A DNA stretch of 64,000 bases, from NCBI GenBank assembly GCA_026225475.1, contig JAMFSU010000018.1:1-64000 (forward strand). The letters run 5' to 3'. The position numbers and the translations under genes were made by a program. Origin of the DNA: Duganella sp. (GTDB taxonomy: Bacteria > Pseudomonadota > Gammaproteobacteria > Burkholderiales > Burkholderiaceae_D). A model generated the notes under the pieces. The model saw only the letters and a program-made list of their open reading frames with translations, made no database searches and was not told the DNA's origin. Positions 15,670 through 24,366 of the stretch are shown here, in pieces. How positions within the stretch are numbered: the stretch's first letter is position 1; each line of letters begins with the position of its first letter.

Positions 15670-15676
15670 GTCGTAC

Positions 15677-16063
15677 TCAGAGTGCCGGTGCCGGTCCCTT
15701 GTAAGCTGCCCAGGCCAGCAACAACCAGCCAGCCAAAAATGCCAGTCCGCCGATAGGCGTAATGGCACCGAGGATACGAATGCTACTCAGCGCCAGTACA
15801 TACAGGCTGCCGCTGAAGATCACAATGCCGACAAACATCGCACTGCCCGCCCAGCCCAGATAGACCGGGCTGTACTTGGACATCAACAAGGCGATGGCGA
15901 ACATGCCCAGTGCATGGATCATTTGATAGGTGACCGCGGTATGCCAGATTGCCAGCATATCGGCGTCCAGCACTTGCTTCAGGCCATGCGCACCAAAGGC
16001 ACCGGCAGCGACGGCGATGAACATGTTGATGGCTGCCAGAATGACCAAGAGACGTTCGCTCAT
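15677..16063 (-). CDS. DUF423 family inner-membrane protein
   Basis: A 128-residue protein with four membrane helices. The family start (MSERLLVILAAINMFIAVAA) is followed by GAFGAHGLK, then YQMIHALGMFAIALL and ITPIGGLAFLAGWLLLAW, as in YgdD/YwdK. The function is unknown in all members. ATG 16063 follows GGGGGAAG; a TTG five codons upstream is less likely. Confidence 0.88.
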   Translation of the reverse strand: MSERLLVILAAINMFIAVAAGAFGAHGLKQVLDADMLAIWHTAVTYQMIHALGMFAIALLMSKYSPVYLGWAGSAMFVGIVIFSGSLYVLALSSIRILGAITPIGGLAFLAGWLLLAWAAYKGPAPAL

Positions 16064-16146
16064 GAAGACTTCCCCCAAAATGAATTAGCGTTATTGTAAT
16101 GGTTGCGCTATCGCTACGGGACGATGGCAAAGCAGGGCGGAAAAAC

Positions 16147-17142
16147 TCAGGTGCCGAAAATCGGCGCCAGGCGCATGATGGAGTCGCGCCATTCAAGCGG
16201 CTCGGGCTGGCCATTGTCTTTCTTGCTCAAGAAACTGGCGATTTGCATGCCTTGGCGATTGAATAATTCCAGCGCGGTAATGATGCCGTCGGTGGTTGGC
16301 TTCTTGGTCACCCAGACCGAATAGATATGGTCTTCGCGCAGCAACATGCGAAAGCCGGTATTCATGATCTTCAGACGCGAATCGCGGATGCCGAACTTCT
16401 TGATCTTGCCGTAATACGCCTGCACGATGCCAGCATTGCCAACCTGTGCCAGAATGGCAGTGCCAAACTCGGTCATGCGTTGCAGGATGATACGCGCTGA
16501 ATCGTTGGCGACTTGATAGGCGAAGGCCTTGCCGGCCAGCCGTAATTTGCGCAGACGCTGCTGATCAAAGCTTTCCTGGCGCTGCAAGAAATCCGCATGA
16601 TTATGCGGTTGTGCCCATTCGCTGCGCAATGCATCGACATCAATTTTTCGCAGCGCAGTTTCAGTGCCATCGGCTGGTTGCGGCAGCAAGTGCGCTGGCG
16701 TGAGTTGCTCGGCAGCAGCATGGTCGCTGACCAATTGCTTGAACGCCGTGACATCGCTACTGTTGCTCAACATGATCTTGTGCATCATGCTGCCGAGGCA
16801 GTCAAAGAACTGCAAGCTGTGTTGCGCAGTATTGGTGCCGCTATCTTGTTCTTCCAGTGCATAGCCATGGACCCACTGCGGATAAAAGATGCGTAAATGT
16901 AGCGCTTCGGCTGGCGCCAATTCCATTTCATTGGTCATATACAAGGCGCCACTTACATTATCTTTTTCCAGCAGTGCCGATGAATTGCGCGTGACTTCCG
17001 TCAAATTGCCGAGCGCGGCCAGGCGTGCCAACAGGGCTGAAAATTCTCCCTGCAGGCGGGTAGCCGATGGGTGCAATGCAATGCGTTGCACTTCCGTCAA
17101 TGGCGGCAGTTGTTGATCGTCGAATGTACGTGGACGCATCAT
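16147..17142 (-). CDS. hemS: HemS/ChuS-type haem-handling protein
   Basis: About 331 residues, the usual size for HemS. The family's two-repeat architecture is visible, with strong segments in the second half: ILAQVGNAGIVQAYYGKIKKF, LREDHIYSVWVTKKPTTDG and ALELFNRQGMQIASF. HemS-type proteins bind or degrade haem in the cytoplasm after import. Of three candidate starts I prefer tandem ATG 17142/17139 after GAAAGAAAG; 17157 and 17187 are possible. A good Fur box lies 178 bases upstream. No haem receptor or hmuTUV genes are present in the window, so it stands alone here. Confidence 0.82.
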   Translation of the reverse strand: MMRPRTFDDQQLPPLTEVQRIALHPSATRLQGEFSALLARLAALGNLTEVTRNSSALLEKDNVSGALYMTNEMELAPAEALHLRIFYPQWVHGYALEEQDSGTNTAQHSLQFFDCLGSMMHKIMLSNSSDVTAFKQLVSDHAAAEQLTPAHLLPQPADGTETALRKIDVDALRSEWAQPHNHADFLQRQESFDQQRLRKLRLAGKAFAYQVANDSARIILQRMTEFGTAILAQVGNAGIVQAYYGKIKKFGIRDSRLKIMNTGFRMLLREDHIYSVWVTKKPTTDGIITALELFNRQGMQIASFLSKKDNGQPEPLEWRDSIMRLAPIFGT

Positions 17143-17319
17143 GATCTTTCTTTCCATATTGCAGGTGGGCGGCGTGTCTTCATGCACTGTGGCAGTGGTT
17201 TTTACTGCCAGTTCCGCAGCCTGCGCATTAGTTACTGGTGGTCATCTCAATAGGGACGGTATGGTTTATTGCCGCGCGCCGAAATCATGTGGTACCAGGC
17301 GCTATCGGGCATGCCTAAA

Positions 17320-17338
17320 GATGAGAATTATTCTCATC
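17320..17338 (-). promoter_or_regulatory. Fur box
   Basis: GATGAGAATTATTCTCATC is a 19-bp palindrome with one central asymmetry, very close to the Fur consensus of inverted GATAAT/ATTATC-type hexamers. It lies upstream of hemS on the side where its promoter must be, predicting repression by iron. The remaining ~285 bases up to 17625 show no gene. Confidence 0.82.
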
Positions 17339-17625
17339 TATTATTGGGCGGGACCTGCAAAATAGCAAGGCTGGTCATGCTTTTTTACAGAATATTAATT
17401 AAGCCTTGCTGACATGAAGCTGTCCTTGATACGCATCAATAGGCATCCCCAAAAAGAAAAATGCCCATTCCTTGCGAAGAAGAACCGTTCGCATGGATCC
17501 CGTTGCGAGATGAGATGGCTTCTTTGGATCGGATTGACTGTGCGTGCCAATCTTCGATTTAGTTTTTAGGAAGAAATTGTGAGCACGGTTGGGTTACCGT
17601 CTACAAAATTAAAAGAGGCGCTCTG

Positions 17626-19824
17626 TTATTCACAAAGTTCTATAACGTCGATGTGCTCTGGGGCGCTTCCGGCTATACGTCGTTCATGGATACGAGAAAA
17701 TGCTTGCTCAAGATGACGCACAAACAAACCGCTGTTGAACAGCGGGGATGTCATCCGATTGATTAATAATCTTTCCCGATGACTAGAACGCAACTCAGAG
17801 TCTGTTGCAAGTCTCAGGGCGGTCGATTCATATTCCGCGCTTGTTCGCGTAATAAGCTCGGGCAGTCCCACTGCGGAAAGAAGGCTTGCAGCCACGCGAC
17901 TAGAAAACGTTTTTCCAACACGGGTTATCAACGGTAGCCCGACCCACAATGCATCACTTGCTGTCGTATGTGCGTTGTAATCGAATGTGTCGAGGAAAAG
18001 ATCAGCTTGACGATGACGCGCCAAATGGTCCGCGAGCTCCATTCTAGGTGCAAACACCAAACGGTCAGCAGCAATGCCATGGCGTTGTGCTTCCAGCCTG
18101 AGATTGTCAGAAGCTTGAGTATTGTCTTGAAGGAGCCAGAGCACACTTCCAGGAATTTTCCTCAACAAATTCATCCAAATACCAAAGCTCTCTTCGGCAT
18201 ATTTATAATTATTATTAAAGCAAGCAAATACAAAGCCTTTTTCAGGCAAGCCTAGTTGGGCCCTGGTGAAGTGTGTGTCTGAAATTGCGCGCTGCCGATC
18301 ATTGATCTGGTAGGAGTGGGGCATGCGAATGATCTTTTCACTATAGTATTGAGTAGCCTCCTTGGGGATCAGCATCGAGTCCCCAACGATATAATCTATA
18401 TACGGTGCACCAAGTGTTCCTGGATAGCCCAAATAGTTAATTTGGATAGGTGCAGCGCCAAAGGCGAAAATGCCTGTTCTTGCCTCATTTGTATAACCCT
18501 TCAGGTCGACTGCAATGTCGATCCCCATCGAACGCGATAATTCTGCAATCTCCTGGTCGCTTTTGCTACTGACGTCGATAAATTGATCCGCAGATTTTTC
18601 TACGCGTTTGTACATCATGTCATTGCTCAACGGCCCGAAAGAAAAAATGACAATCTCAAAACATGCACGGTCATGTTTTTCGAAAAGTTCGGCTACCAGA
18701 TATGCTGTTGCATGATTGTAAAAGTCGGCTGAGAAGTAACCAACCTTGATCTGAGCCTTGGCTGCAGGAACAGGCCACTGATACGCAATCCGTCGGTCTG
18801 GAAAATATTTCTTGTTAAATGACAGTGCGTAATTCTTTTCTACATCTGGATCGTCGAGAACAGCAAGCGAGATAAATGGTGCACTCACAAGCTTGCATTC
18901 TTTGATGTCCGCAAGCAGTTGTTCCACAACTAAGCCAAGATCGCGCCAGTCGCACTGCGCCAATTTGGATTGTAAATAGTATCCGGAAACCAGATCGATA
19001 CTGGGATCGAATTTCGAGGCCTGAGCATAAGCGAATTGCGCGTCCACATGACGTTGCTGCTTAGATAAGTTAAGACCCATGTCCAACCAGGCTTGCGCCG
19101 AATCGGGCTGAAGAACCAGAGCTTGTTCAATCGAAAACTGTGCGTCAGGATATAACTGCATCTGCATTTGTACGCTTGCCTTTAATAACCAGGCCTCAGC
19201 GTGCGTCGGTCGGATGGTGATGGCATTGTCTAAAGCTGCTATGGCAGCAACGAACATTTTTTTCTGGACGAAAATGGTCGCACTATTGATCCATGACTCA
19301 ACTTGTTGAGGATCCAGTGCAAGCGCCTTATCATAAGCAGACAGGGCATCACCATATTTCCCCATCTTAAACAGGGTTGTACCGTAATTTGACCATGCTG
19401 CTGGAAAGTGCGCATGCAATGTCAGTGCCTTTTCATACGATCTAATGGCCTCCTCAAAGCGCGCCACATTAGTTAATGACACACCGTAGTTAAGCCACGC
19501 CTCAGCGTGCTGGGGGCTAAGCTGAACCGCCATCTTGTGATGAGGTAAAGCCTCCTCGTCCTTGCCGATCTCAGATAGTGCCTTGGCTAAATTGAATTGT
19601 AGGAAATTGTGATTCCGGTCAATTGTTAAGGCTTTTCGGAAGAGTTTGATCGATTCTTGAGGTCGCCCCTGGACCCCGTTAATGATGCCGAGCAAATGTA
19701 ACGCGTCAAAATGTTTCGCATGTAAGCGCAATATCGTGTGCAGATTTTTTTCTGCTGCTTCCATCTTCCCTTGTTCGAATGATTGCAGAGACTCATTGAA
19801 TAAAATATGGATTTGGCTATTCAT
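17626..19824 (-). CDS. TPR protein with O-GlcNAc-transferase-like (GT41/SPY) domain
   Basis: A 732-residue protein. Residues about 5-275 are tetratricopeptide repeats (AWLNYGVSLTNVARFEEAIRSYEKAL type). The C-terminal ~440 residues form a GT41-type glycosyltransferase (KVGYFSADFYNHATAYL, DIAVDLKGYTNEARTGIFA, INYLGYPGTLGAPYIDYIV, FLDTFDYNAHTTASDALWVG). Bacterial members are thought to transfer sugars to proteins, often flagellin or adhesins; the acceptor here is unknown. The gene is visibly more AT-rich with different codon choice from its neighbours, suggesting transfer. It has no partner gene and lies just before tRNA-Lys. Confidence 0.87.
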   Translation of the reverse strand: MNSQIHILFNESLQSFEQGKMEAAEKNLHTILRLHAKHFDALHLLGIINGVQGRPQESIKLFRKALTIDRNHNFLQFNLAKALSEIGKDEEALPHHKMAVQLSPQHAEAWLNYGVSLTNVARFEEAIRSYEKALTLHAHFPAAWSNYGTTLFKMGKYGDALSAYDKALALDPQQVESWINSATIFVQKKMFVAAIAALDNAITIRPTHAEAWLLKASVQMQMQLYPDAQFSIEQALVLQPDSAQAWLDMGLNLSKQQRHVDAQFAYAQASKFDPSIDLVSGYYLQSKLAQCDWRDLGLVVEQLLADIKECKLVSAPFISLAVLDDPDVEKNYALSFNKKYFPDRRIAYQWPVPAAKAQIKVGYFSADFYNHATAYLVAELFEKHDRACFEIVIFSFGPLSNDMMYKRVEKSADQFIDVSSKSDQEIAELSRSMGIDIAVDLKGYTNEARTGIFAFGAAPIQINYLGYPGTLGAPYIDYIVGDSMLIPKEATQYYSEKIIRMPHSYQINDRQRAISDTHFTRAQLGLPEKGFVFACFNNNYKYAEESFGIWMNLLRKIPGSVLWLLQDNTQASDNLRLEAQRHGIAADRLVFAPRMELADHLARHRQADLFLDTFDYNAHTTASDALWVGLPLITRVGKTFSSRVAASLLSAVGLPELITRTSAEYESTALRLATDSELRSSHRERLLINRMTSPLFNSGLFVRHLEQAFSRIHERRIAGSAPEHIDVIELCE

Positions 19825-20172
19825 GGCGTGGTCATTGGGGTGGATTTTATTCTGAAGTGTACATTAGAGATTTTAGAAAGAGGCAGTCCTCTGCGCGACT
19901 AATCGATAGTGTAAGACTCTGGTCGTTGGCGGCTCGGTGTAAGGACGTGTTTTCTGCTTCGTGCTGCGAAGCAAAGATACCTCTGTCCATTTCGGATTCG
20001 ATAGCACGTGCCCATGCTTCAGCATGAGTGTTCTTTGTTGTCGATGGGCGGGGGACTTTACGGGAGACGCGAACTTGGTATTAGTATTCGCCGCGTTTCT
20101 GATGCTTGCTATCTTTTAGTCCTTAATAGTCGTTGGACAAATTATGGACAAGAAATGAAATTCCAAATAATG
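19825..20172. other. Gene-free gap between GT41 gene and tRNA-Lys
   Basis: About 350 bases of AT-richer sequence containing the promoter of the glycosyltransferase gene. I see no integrase fragment, no copy of the tRNA 3' end at the far side of the gene, and no convincing reading frame. Confidence 0.4.
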
Positions 20173-20202
20173 AAAAAGGGCCCCAGTGAACTGGAGCCCT
20201 TC
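20173..20202 (-). terminator. Terminator of tRNA-Lys
   Basis: A stem of about 11 bp with one mismatch around a 4-nt loop. Read on the minus strand, the arm ending GGGGCCC is followed by TTTTT (20177-20173). It lies eight bases after the tRNA 3' end. Confidence 0.8.
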
Positions 20203-20209
20203 ATATTTC

Positions 20210-20285
20210 TGGTAGGCCGTGCGGGATTCGAACCTGCGACCAACGGATTAAAAGTCCGCTGCTCTACCAGCTGAGCTAACGACCC
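20210..20285 (-). tRNA. tRNA-Lys (anticodon TTT)
   Basis: Read on the minus strand, 76 bases run from GGGTCGTTAGCTCAGCTGG to an encoded CCA end. The D-loop AGCTCAGCTGGTAGAGC, the anticodon loop ACTTTTAAT (anticodon TTT) and the T-arm GGTTCGAATCC are all intact, and the acceptor stem pairs GGGTCGT-like 5' bases with GCGGCCTA-side bases in normal fashion. It lies downstream of the tol-pal operon. Confidence 0.95.
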
Positions 20286-20339
20286 GAAAGACCGCTATTA
20301 TATGCAAAAGCAATCAGTCGTGTCAAACCCGTAGTGAAA

Positions 20340-21101
20340 CTATTTCAACGCTGCCATTCTTTCCTTGCCAGTCTGGGCAGCAGGGCTGTCCGGATACTTG
20401 GCAATCAAGGTTTCCAGCGATTTGCGTGCTGAAGCCTTGTCCTTTAGTTCGGTGTAGGAGCTGGCAATGTTGAGCAGGGCGTCAGCGACCTTGGGATTGT
20501 CCGGGTAGTTTTTTACAACGATCTGCTGGGCCGCAATGGCACCCTTGTAATCGCGTTGCGCATACAAGGAATTGCCGAGCCAGTATTGCGCAGAAGCAGC
20601 GTACCCCGATTGTGGATAACGTTTCAGGAAGTCGCCAAAGGCCGAGCCGGCACCCTTGTAGTCTCCACCCTTGAAGATGTTGAGCGCGGCGTCATAGTAT
20701 TTTTGCTCATTGACGTCGACACTGACTTCCTTGCCGTCGACATTAACCTTTTGCGGTTCCAGCTTGGCCAGCCGGCTGTCCAGATCGACGTAGAAGTCTT
20801 TCTGGCGCTGCTGGGTATTAGCCAGTTCATTGGTCAATACTTCCAATTGTCCGCGCAACCGGGCGACGTCCTGACGCAATTGGTCGTTCTGATCGGATAG
20901 GCTCAGCGCGCTGTTCTTGTCAGACTTGCTGGCGACATCCTTTTGCAAGGCCTCGACCTTGTTTCGCAAGTCGAGGATGGCTTTGCGGGCATCGTCATCA
21001 TCAAACATGCCCGCGCGTGCTGTCATCGGCAGAGCGACAACAGCGGCCAGGAAGGCCGCTGTGGATACCGACTTCAGCGCAGTTTTCAAAGAAGTGCGCA
21101 T
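20340..21101 (-). CDS. cpoB: Tol-Pal system coordinator CpoB (YbgF)
   Basis: A 253-residue periplasmic protein: signal peptide (cleavage after TARA, about residue 30), an N-terminal coiled coil (about 35-110, VEALQKDVASKSDK onward) that trimerises in the family, and a C-terminal TPR domain (KYYDAALNIFKGGDYKGA ... YWLGNSLYAQRDYKGA). CpoB couples Tol-Pal constriction of the outer membrane to peptidoglycan synthesis at division. It begins 10 bases after pal and is the last gene of the operon. Confidence 0.93.
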   Translation of the reverse strand: MRTSLKTALKSVSTAAFLAAVVALPMTARAGMFDDDDARKAILDLRNKVEALQKDVASKSDKNSALSLSDQNDQLRQDVARLRGQLEVLTNELANTQQRQKDFYVDLDSRLAKLEPQKVNVDGKEVSVDVNEQKYYDAALNIFKGGDYKGAGSAFGDFLKRYPQSGYAASAQYWLGNSLYAQRDYKGAIAAQQIVVKNYPDNPKVADALLNIASSYTELKDKASARKSLETLIAKYPDSPAAQTGKERMAALK

Positions 21102-21111
21102 GATTTATATC

Positions 21112-21633
21112 TTATTGATAAGCAATGTCGGCACGGCGGTTTTCTGACCAGGCGGCTTCGTCGCTACCCAGTGCCTTCGGCTTTTCTTTGCCAAAGGAGA
21201 CGGCTTCGACCTGGGCATCGGAGACACCCAGCAAGACCAGTGCCTTGCGTACGGCTTCAGCACGCTTTTGACCCAGGGCCAGGTTGTATTCTGTACCGCC
21301 GCGATCATCGGTATTACCTTGGATGATGATCTTGCGATCCTTGTGCGAGTTCAGGTATTGCGCGTGGGCTTCGACCACCGAACGGAATTCTTCTTTGACG
21401 CTGTAGCTGTCATAGTCGAAATAGATGCTGCGCTTGGCCAGGATGCCTTGCGGATCGTTGAGTGGATCGGAACCAGTGTTGACGGTGTTGACTGCACGCG
21501 GATCGGCACCGGCAGCGCCAGTGGAGGCACGGCTTTCAACTGGCGCTGCCTTGTCATCGAGCTTGGTCGAAGAACATGCCGCCAGCAAAACTGCTGCCGA
21601 AAGAATGATTGCAAAAGAACTGAATGGGCGCAT
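21112..21633 (-). CDS. pal: Peptidoglycan-associated lipoprotein Pal
   Basis: A 173-residue outer-membrane lipoprotein. It has a lipobox LLAAC (Cys at about 20), a flexible linker and an OmpA-like peptidoglycan-binding domain (SIYFDYDSYSVKEEF ... IIIQGNTDDRGGTEYNLALGQKRAE). Asp and Arg of the TDDRG and QKRA motifs are the expected diaminopimelate contacts. It anchors the outer membrane to the wall and binds TolB. It is placed 36 bases after tolB. Confidence 0.96.
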   Translation of the reverse strand: MRPFSSFAIILSAAVLLAACSSTKLDDKAAPVESRASTGAAGADPRAVNTVNTGSDPLNDPQGILAKRSIYFDYDSYSVKEEFRSVVEAHAQYLNSHKDRKIIIQGNTDDRGGTEYNLALGQKRAEAVRKALVLLGVSDAQVEAVSFGKEKPKALGSDEAAWSENRRADIAYQ

Positions 21634-21669
21634 CTGATACTCCTTGTCGTGAATGAATGTGAATAATGG

Positions 21670-22950
21670 TTATTTCATGAACGGGCCCCAGGTTGGCTCC
21701 CTGACATCTCCAACCTGCATGGTTAAACGTTGTTTGATTCTGCCGTCGATGGACACGACAGCCAGTGCGCCGCGACGACCCGAATCGGTCGCATACATGA
21801 TGTATTTCCCGTTCGGAGCAAAGCTCGGCGACTCGTCTTTGACGGTGTCGGACAGGCGTTGTTCCTGGCCGTTGGTCAAATCCAGTGCGTAAAGCTGGAA
21901 TTTGCCTTCGCGGCGGGAGATATACGCCAAAACCTTGCCGTCAGGCGAGATGCGCGGGCTGATATTGTAGCTACCACTGAATGTAACGCGCTGGGCCTCG
22001 CCGCCGTTGGCATTGATTTTGTAAATTTGTGGTCCGCCACTGCGATCGCTGGTGAAATACACCAAGTTGCCGTCCGGCGAGAAGCGTGGTTCGGTATCGA
22101 TGCCGGTCGTATTGGTCAGGCGGCGCAGGCCGGTGCCGTCGGCATTGATGATGTAGACCTGGGTCAGACCATCGCGGGTGAGCGCCACGGCCAGCTTGCT
22201 GCCGTCCGGCGACCAGGCCGGGGCCGAGTTGCTGCCCTTGAAGTTGGCCACCAGTGTGCGTTGACGCGTGACCAGGTTTTGCACGTAGATGACGGGCTTT
22301 TTCGCTTCAAACGATACATAGGCGACCTTGCCGCCATCGGGCGACCAGGACGGCGAAATGATTGGTTCGGTCGAGCGTAGTGCCACTTGCACGCCTTCGC
22401 CGTCGGCGTCGGAGATTTCCAGGCGGTATTCCTTGCCTGTGTGGGTGACGTAGGCGATGCGGGTCGAGAAAATGCCGGGAATGCCGGTCAGCTTTTCGTA
22501 AATATCATCGGCAATCTTGTGTGCAGTCAACCGGATCAGTTGCGGCTGGGTACCAAACGACAATGCCGATAACTGGCTGGCCTTGACGTTGTCGAACAGG
22601 CGATAACGGACGTCGAAGCGGCCATCGGCCAGGCGTTGCATGCTGCCTACGGCAATGGCATCGGCGCCGCGACTTTTCCAGTTGGCATAGTTGACGGTCG
22701 AACTGTCCGACAGCGTGTCGTTATTGTCGATCAGCTTGAACACGCCACTGCGCGTCAGGTCGGCTTTGACGATGGCGGTAATTTGTAGCGGGGCGGTTTC
22801 TTCACCGGGGAAGGCGGCGATGGCGATCGGAATCTGGGTAGCACCGACACCGGAAATCTCGACCCGCAGTTGGGCCTGAGATACAGGAGCGAATGCCAGA
22901 CCCAGAGAGGTGAGTGCCAAAACGGTAAGGTTGCGCGTCGTTCTATTCAT
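21670..22950 (-). CDS. tolB: Tol-Pal periplasmic beta-propeller TolB
   Basis: A 426-residue protein with a Sec signal (mature from about residue 27, QLRVEISG), an N-terminal alpha/beta domain and a six-bladed propeller with repeated ISPSWSPDGGKVAYVSF, APAWSPDGSKLAVAL and PRFSPDGNLVYFTSD blades. It links Pal to TolA in the periplasm. Its ATG shares one base with the tolA stop codon, indicating translational coupling. Confidence 0.96.
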   Translation of the reverse strand: MNRTTRNLTVLALTSLGLAFAPVSQAQLRVEISGVGATQIPIAIAAFPGEETAPLQITAIVKADLTRSGVFKLIDNNDTLSDSSTVNYANWKSRGADAIAVGSMQRLADGRFDVRYRLFDNVKASQLSALSFGTQPQLIRLTAHKIADDIYEKLTGIPGIFSTRIAYVTHTGKEYRLEISDADGEGVQVALRSTEPIISPSWSPDGGKVAYVSFEAKKPVIYVQNLVTRQRTLVANFKGSNSAPAWSPDGSKLAVALTRDGLTQVYIINADGTGLRRLTNTTGIDTEPRFSPDGNLVYFTSDRSGGPQIYKINANGGEAQRVTFSGSYNISPRISPDGKVLAYISRREGKFQLYALDLTNGQEQRLSDTVKDESPSFAPNGKYIMYATDSGRRGALAVVSIDGRIKQRLTMQVGDVREPTWGPFMK

Positions 22951-23936
22951 CAGTTGCTGTCTTTCGGTTTATGAATGACGGAAATACTGCTCGGGACCTT
23001 GCCATCCTTGTCAGGAGGGAAAGGTTGCGATTTGTTGATGGCGCGGGCCACGGCTTCGTCAAAGCCCGGCACGCCGGAGGGTTTTATCAGGCGCACGCTG
23101 CGTACCGAACCATCAGGGAACAGTTCGACAGCATATTCCACCGGCGGGTTTCCTGCCAAGTCGGATGGCAGGTCAAAAGTCGTGTTGGAGCGAATGCGCG
23201 CGGCAATCTTGTTGGCATAGTCGGGCGTGCCGCGTGGGCCTTGTGTCTTGGCTGCGTCTCCGCTGCCACCGGTGGTGCTGGTGGCCTGATTCATCATGCG
23301 CTTCAAGTCGGCCTGGCGACGCTGATCGGCAGCCTTGCTGTCAGCAGCATCCTGCTTTTGTTTCTTTTCAGCAGCTAACTTGGCTGCGTCGGCCTTTTTC
23401 TTGGCATCGGCGTTATCCTTCTGCTTGGCCAGCTTCTTGTCGGCGTCCTGTTTTTCCTTCTTCAGGCGATCTTCCTGCTCCTGCTTTTCTTTGGTCAGTT
23501 TGAGCTGTTTCTGTTTCTCTTGCTTGGCCTGCTTTTGTTTATCCAGTTCGCGCTGCTTTTCTTCAGCCTTCTCTTTTTCCTGTTCCTTGCGTTTCTTTTC
23601 TTTTTCTTTTTCCAACGCGATATCGGGCTTGACCACTTCCGGCTTGACGACCGGTGGTGCTTCGACTGGTGGCGGAGGTGGCGGTGCTGGTGTCGGCTCG
23701 GGCGCGGCTACCGGCTTGGCAGGTTCGGGTTCCGGTTGCTGTTCTGGTGGCAACGGTGCAGCTTCGCGCACTTTAGGGTCCCATATCTCAGCCTCGACCG
23801 CCAACGGGGTCTCACTTTGCCAATGAATACCGAACCACAGGAAGGCCAGCAAGCCTAGATGCACCACCACCGCCAGCGTGATGGCGCGCCAGCGGCCCGG
23901 TTGCCTTGGTACTTGATAAGGAGAAGATCCACTCAT
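22950..23936 (-). CDS. tolA: Tol-Pal inner-membrane linker TolA
   Basis: A 328-residue protein with one N-terminal membrane helix (ITLAVVVHLGLLAFLWFGI, about 20-38) and a Pro/Glu-rich stretch. A long Lys/Glu/Gln/Ala helical rod covers about 105-215, and the C-terminal globular TonB/TolA domain begins around 235 (DYANKIAARIRSNTTF ... VRLIKPSGVPGFDEAVARA). It bridges TolQR to TolB/Pal. It starts one base after the tolR stop. Confidence 0.93.
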   Translation of the reverse strand: MSGSSPYQVPRQPGRWRAITLAVVVHLGLLAFLWFGIHWQSETPLAVEAEIWDPKVREAAPLPPEQQPEPEPAKPVAAPEPTPAPPPPPPVEAPPVVKPEVVKPDIALEKEKEKKRKEQEKEKAEEKQRELDKQKQAKQEKQKQLKLTKEKQEQEDRLKKEKQDADKKLAKQKDNADAKKKADAAKLAAEKKQKQDAADSKAADQRRQADLKRMMNQATSTTGGSGDAAKTQGPRGTPDYANKIAARIRSNTTFDLPSDLAGNPPVEYAVELFPDGSVRSVRLIKPSGVPGFDEAVARAINKSQPFPPDKDGKVPSSISVIHKPKDSN

Positions 23937-23937
23937 A

Positions 23938-24366
23938 TTACTTGGTCGCTAGCCCCACACGTGTAATGCCCAGTTTCTTGGCTTCGGAAATGACTTGGAT
24001 GACTTCGTCGTACTTGATTTCCTTGTCGGCAGAAATCATCACCGGCAGCTCCGGGCTATCAGCATGGATGGCTTGCAGACGTTGCGTCAGATCGCTACGG
24101 CTCGACGCTGTCTGCGTGTCGCCGCGTTTCGGACCGCTGATCTTGATGGTGGCCTGGGCATCGGGCTTGAGCGCGATCTCGATGTATTCGCTCGGTGGCA
24201 CCGCCGACTTGCCGGCGTTGGGTAGATTGATCACGCTAGGGTCGTTGACCGGTGAGGCCACCATGAAGATGATCAGCAGCACCAGCATCACGTCGATATA
24301 CGGTACGACGTTGATTTCTGACTTGAACTTGCGGGCGCGTCCACCGCGCATGGTTGGGCCTGCCAT
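23938..24366 (-). CDS. tolR: Tol-Pal motor component TolR
   Basis: A 142-residue ExbD/TolR protein. A short cytoplasmic start (MAGPTMRGGRARKFKSEINV) leads to one membrane helix with the motor Asp (VVPYIDVMLVLLIIFMV), then a periplasmic domain ending VISEAKKLGITRVGLATK. With TolQ it uses the proton gradient to drive TolA. ATG 24366 overlaps the tolQ stop codon. Confidence 0.95.
   Translation of the reverse strand: MAGPTMRGGRARKFKSEINVVPYIDVMLVLLIIFMVASPVNDPSVINLPNAGKSAVPPSEYIEIALKPDAQATIKISGPKRGDTQTASSRSDLTQRLQAIHADSPELPVMISADKEIKYDEVIQVISEAKKLGITRVGLATK

Noticed and set aside
17341..20285. tRNA-Lys-associated integrated island with attachment-site repeats
   Set aside because: No integrase or second copy of the tRNA 3' end was found around 17.3-17.6 kb, so site-specific integration cannot be supported despite the odd composition of the glycosyltransferase gene.
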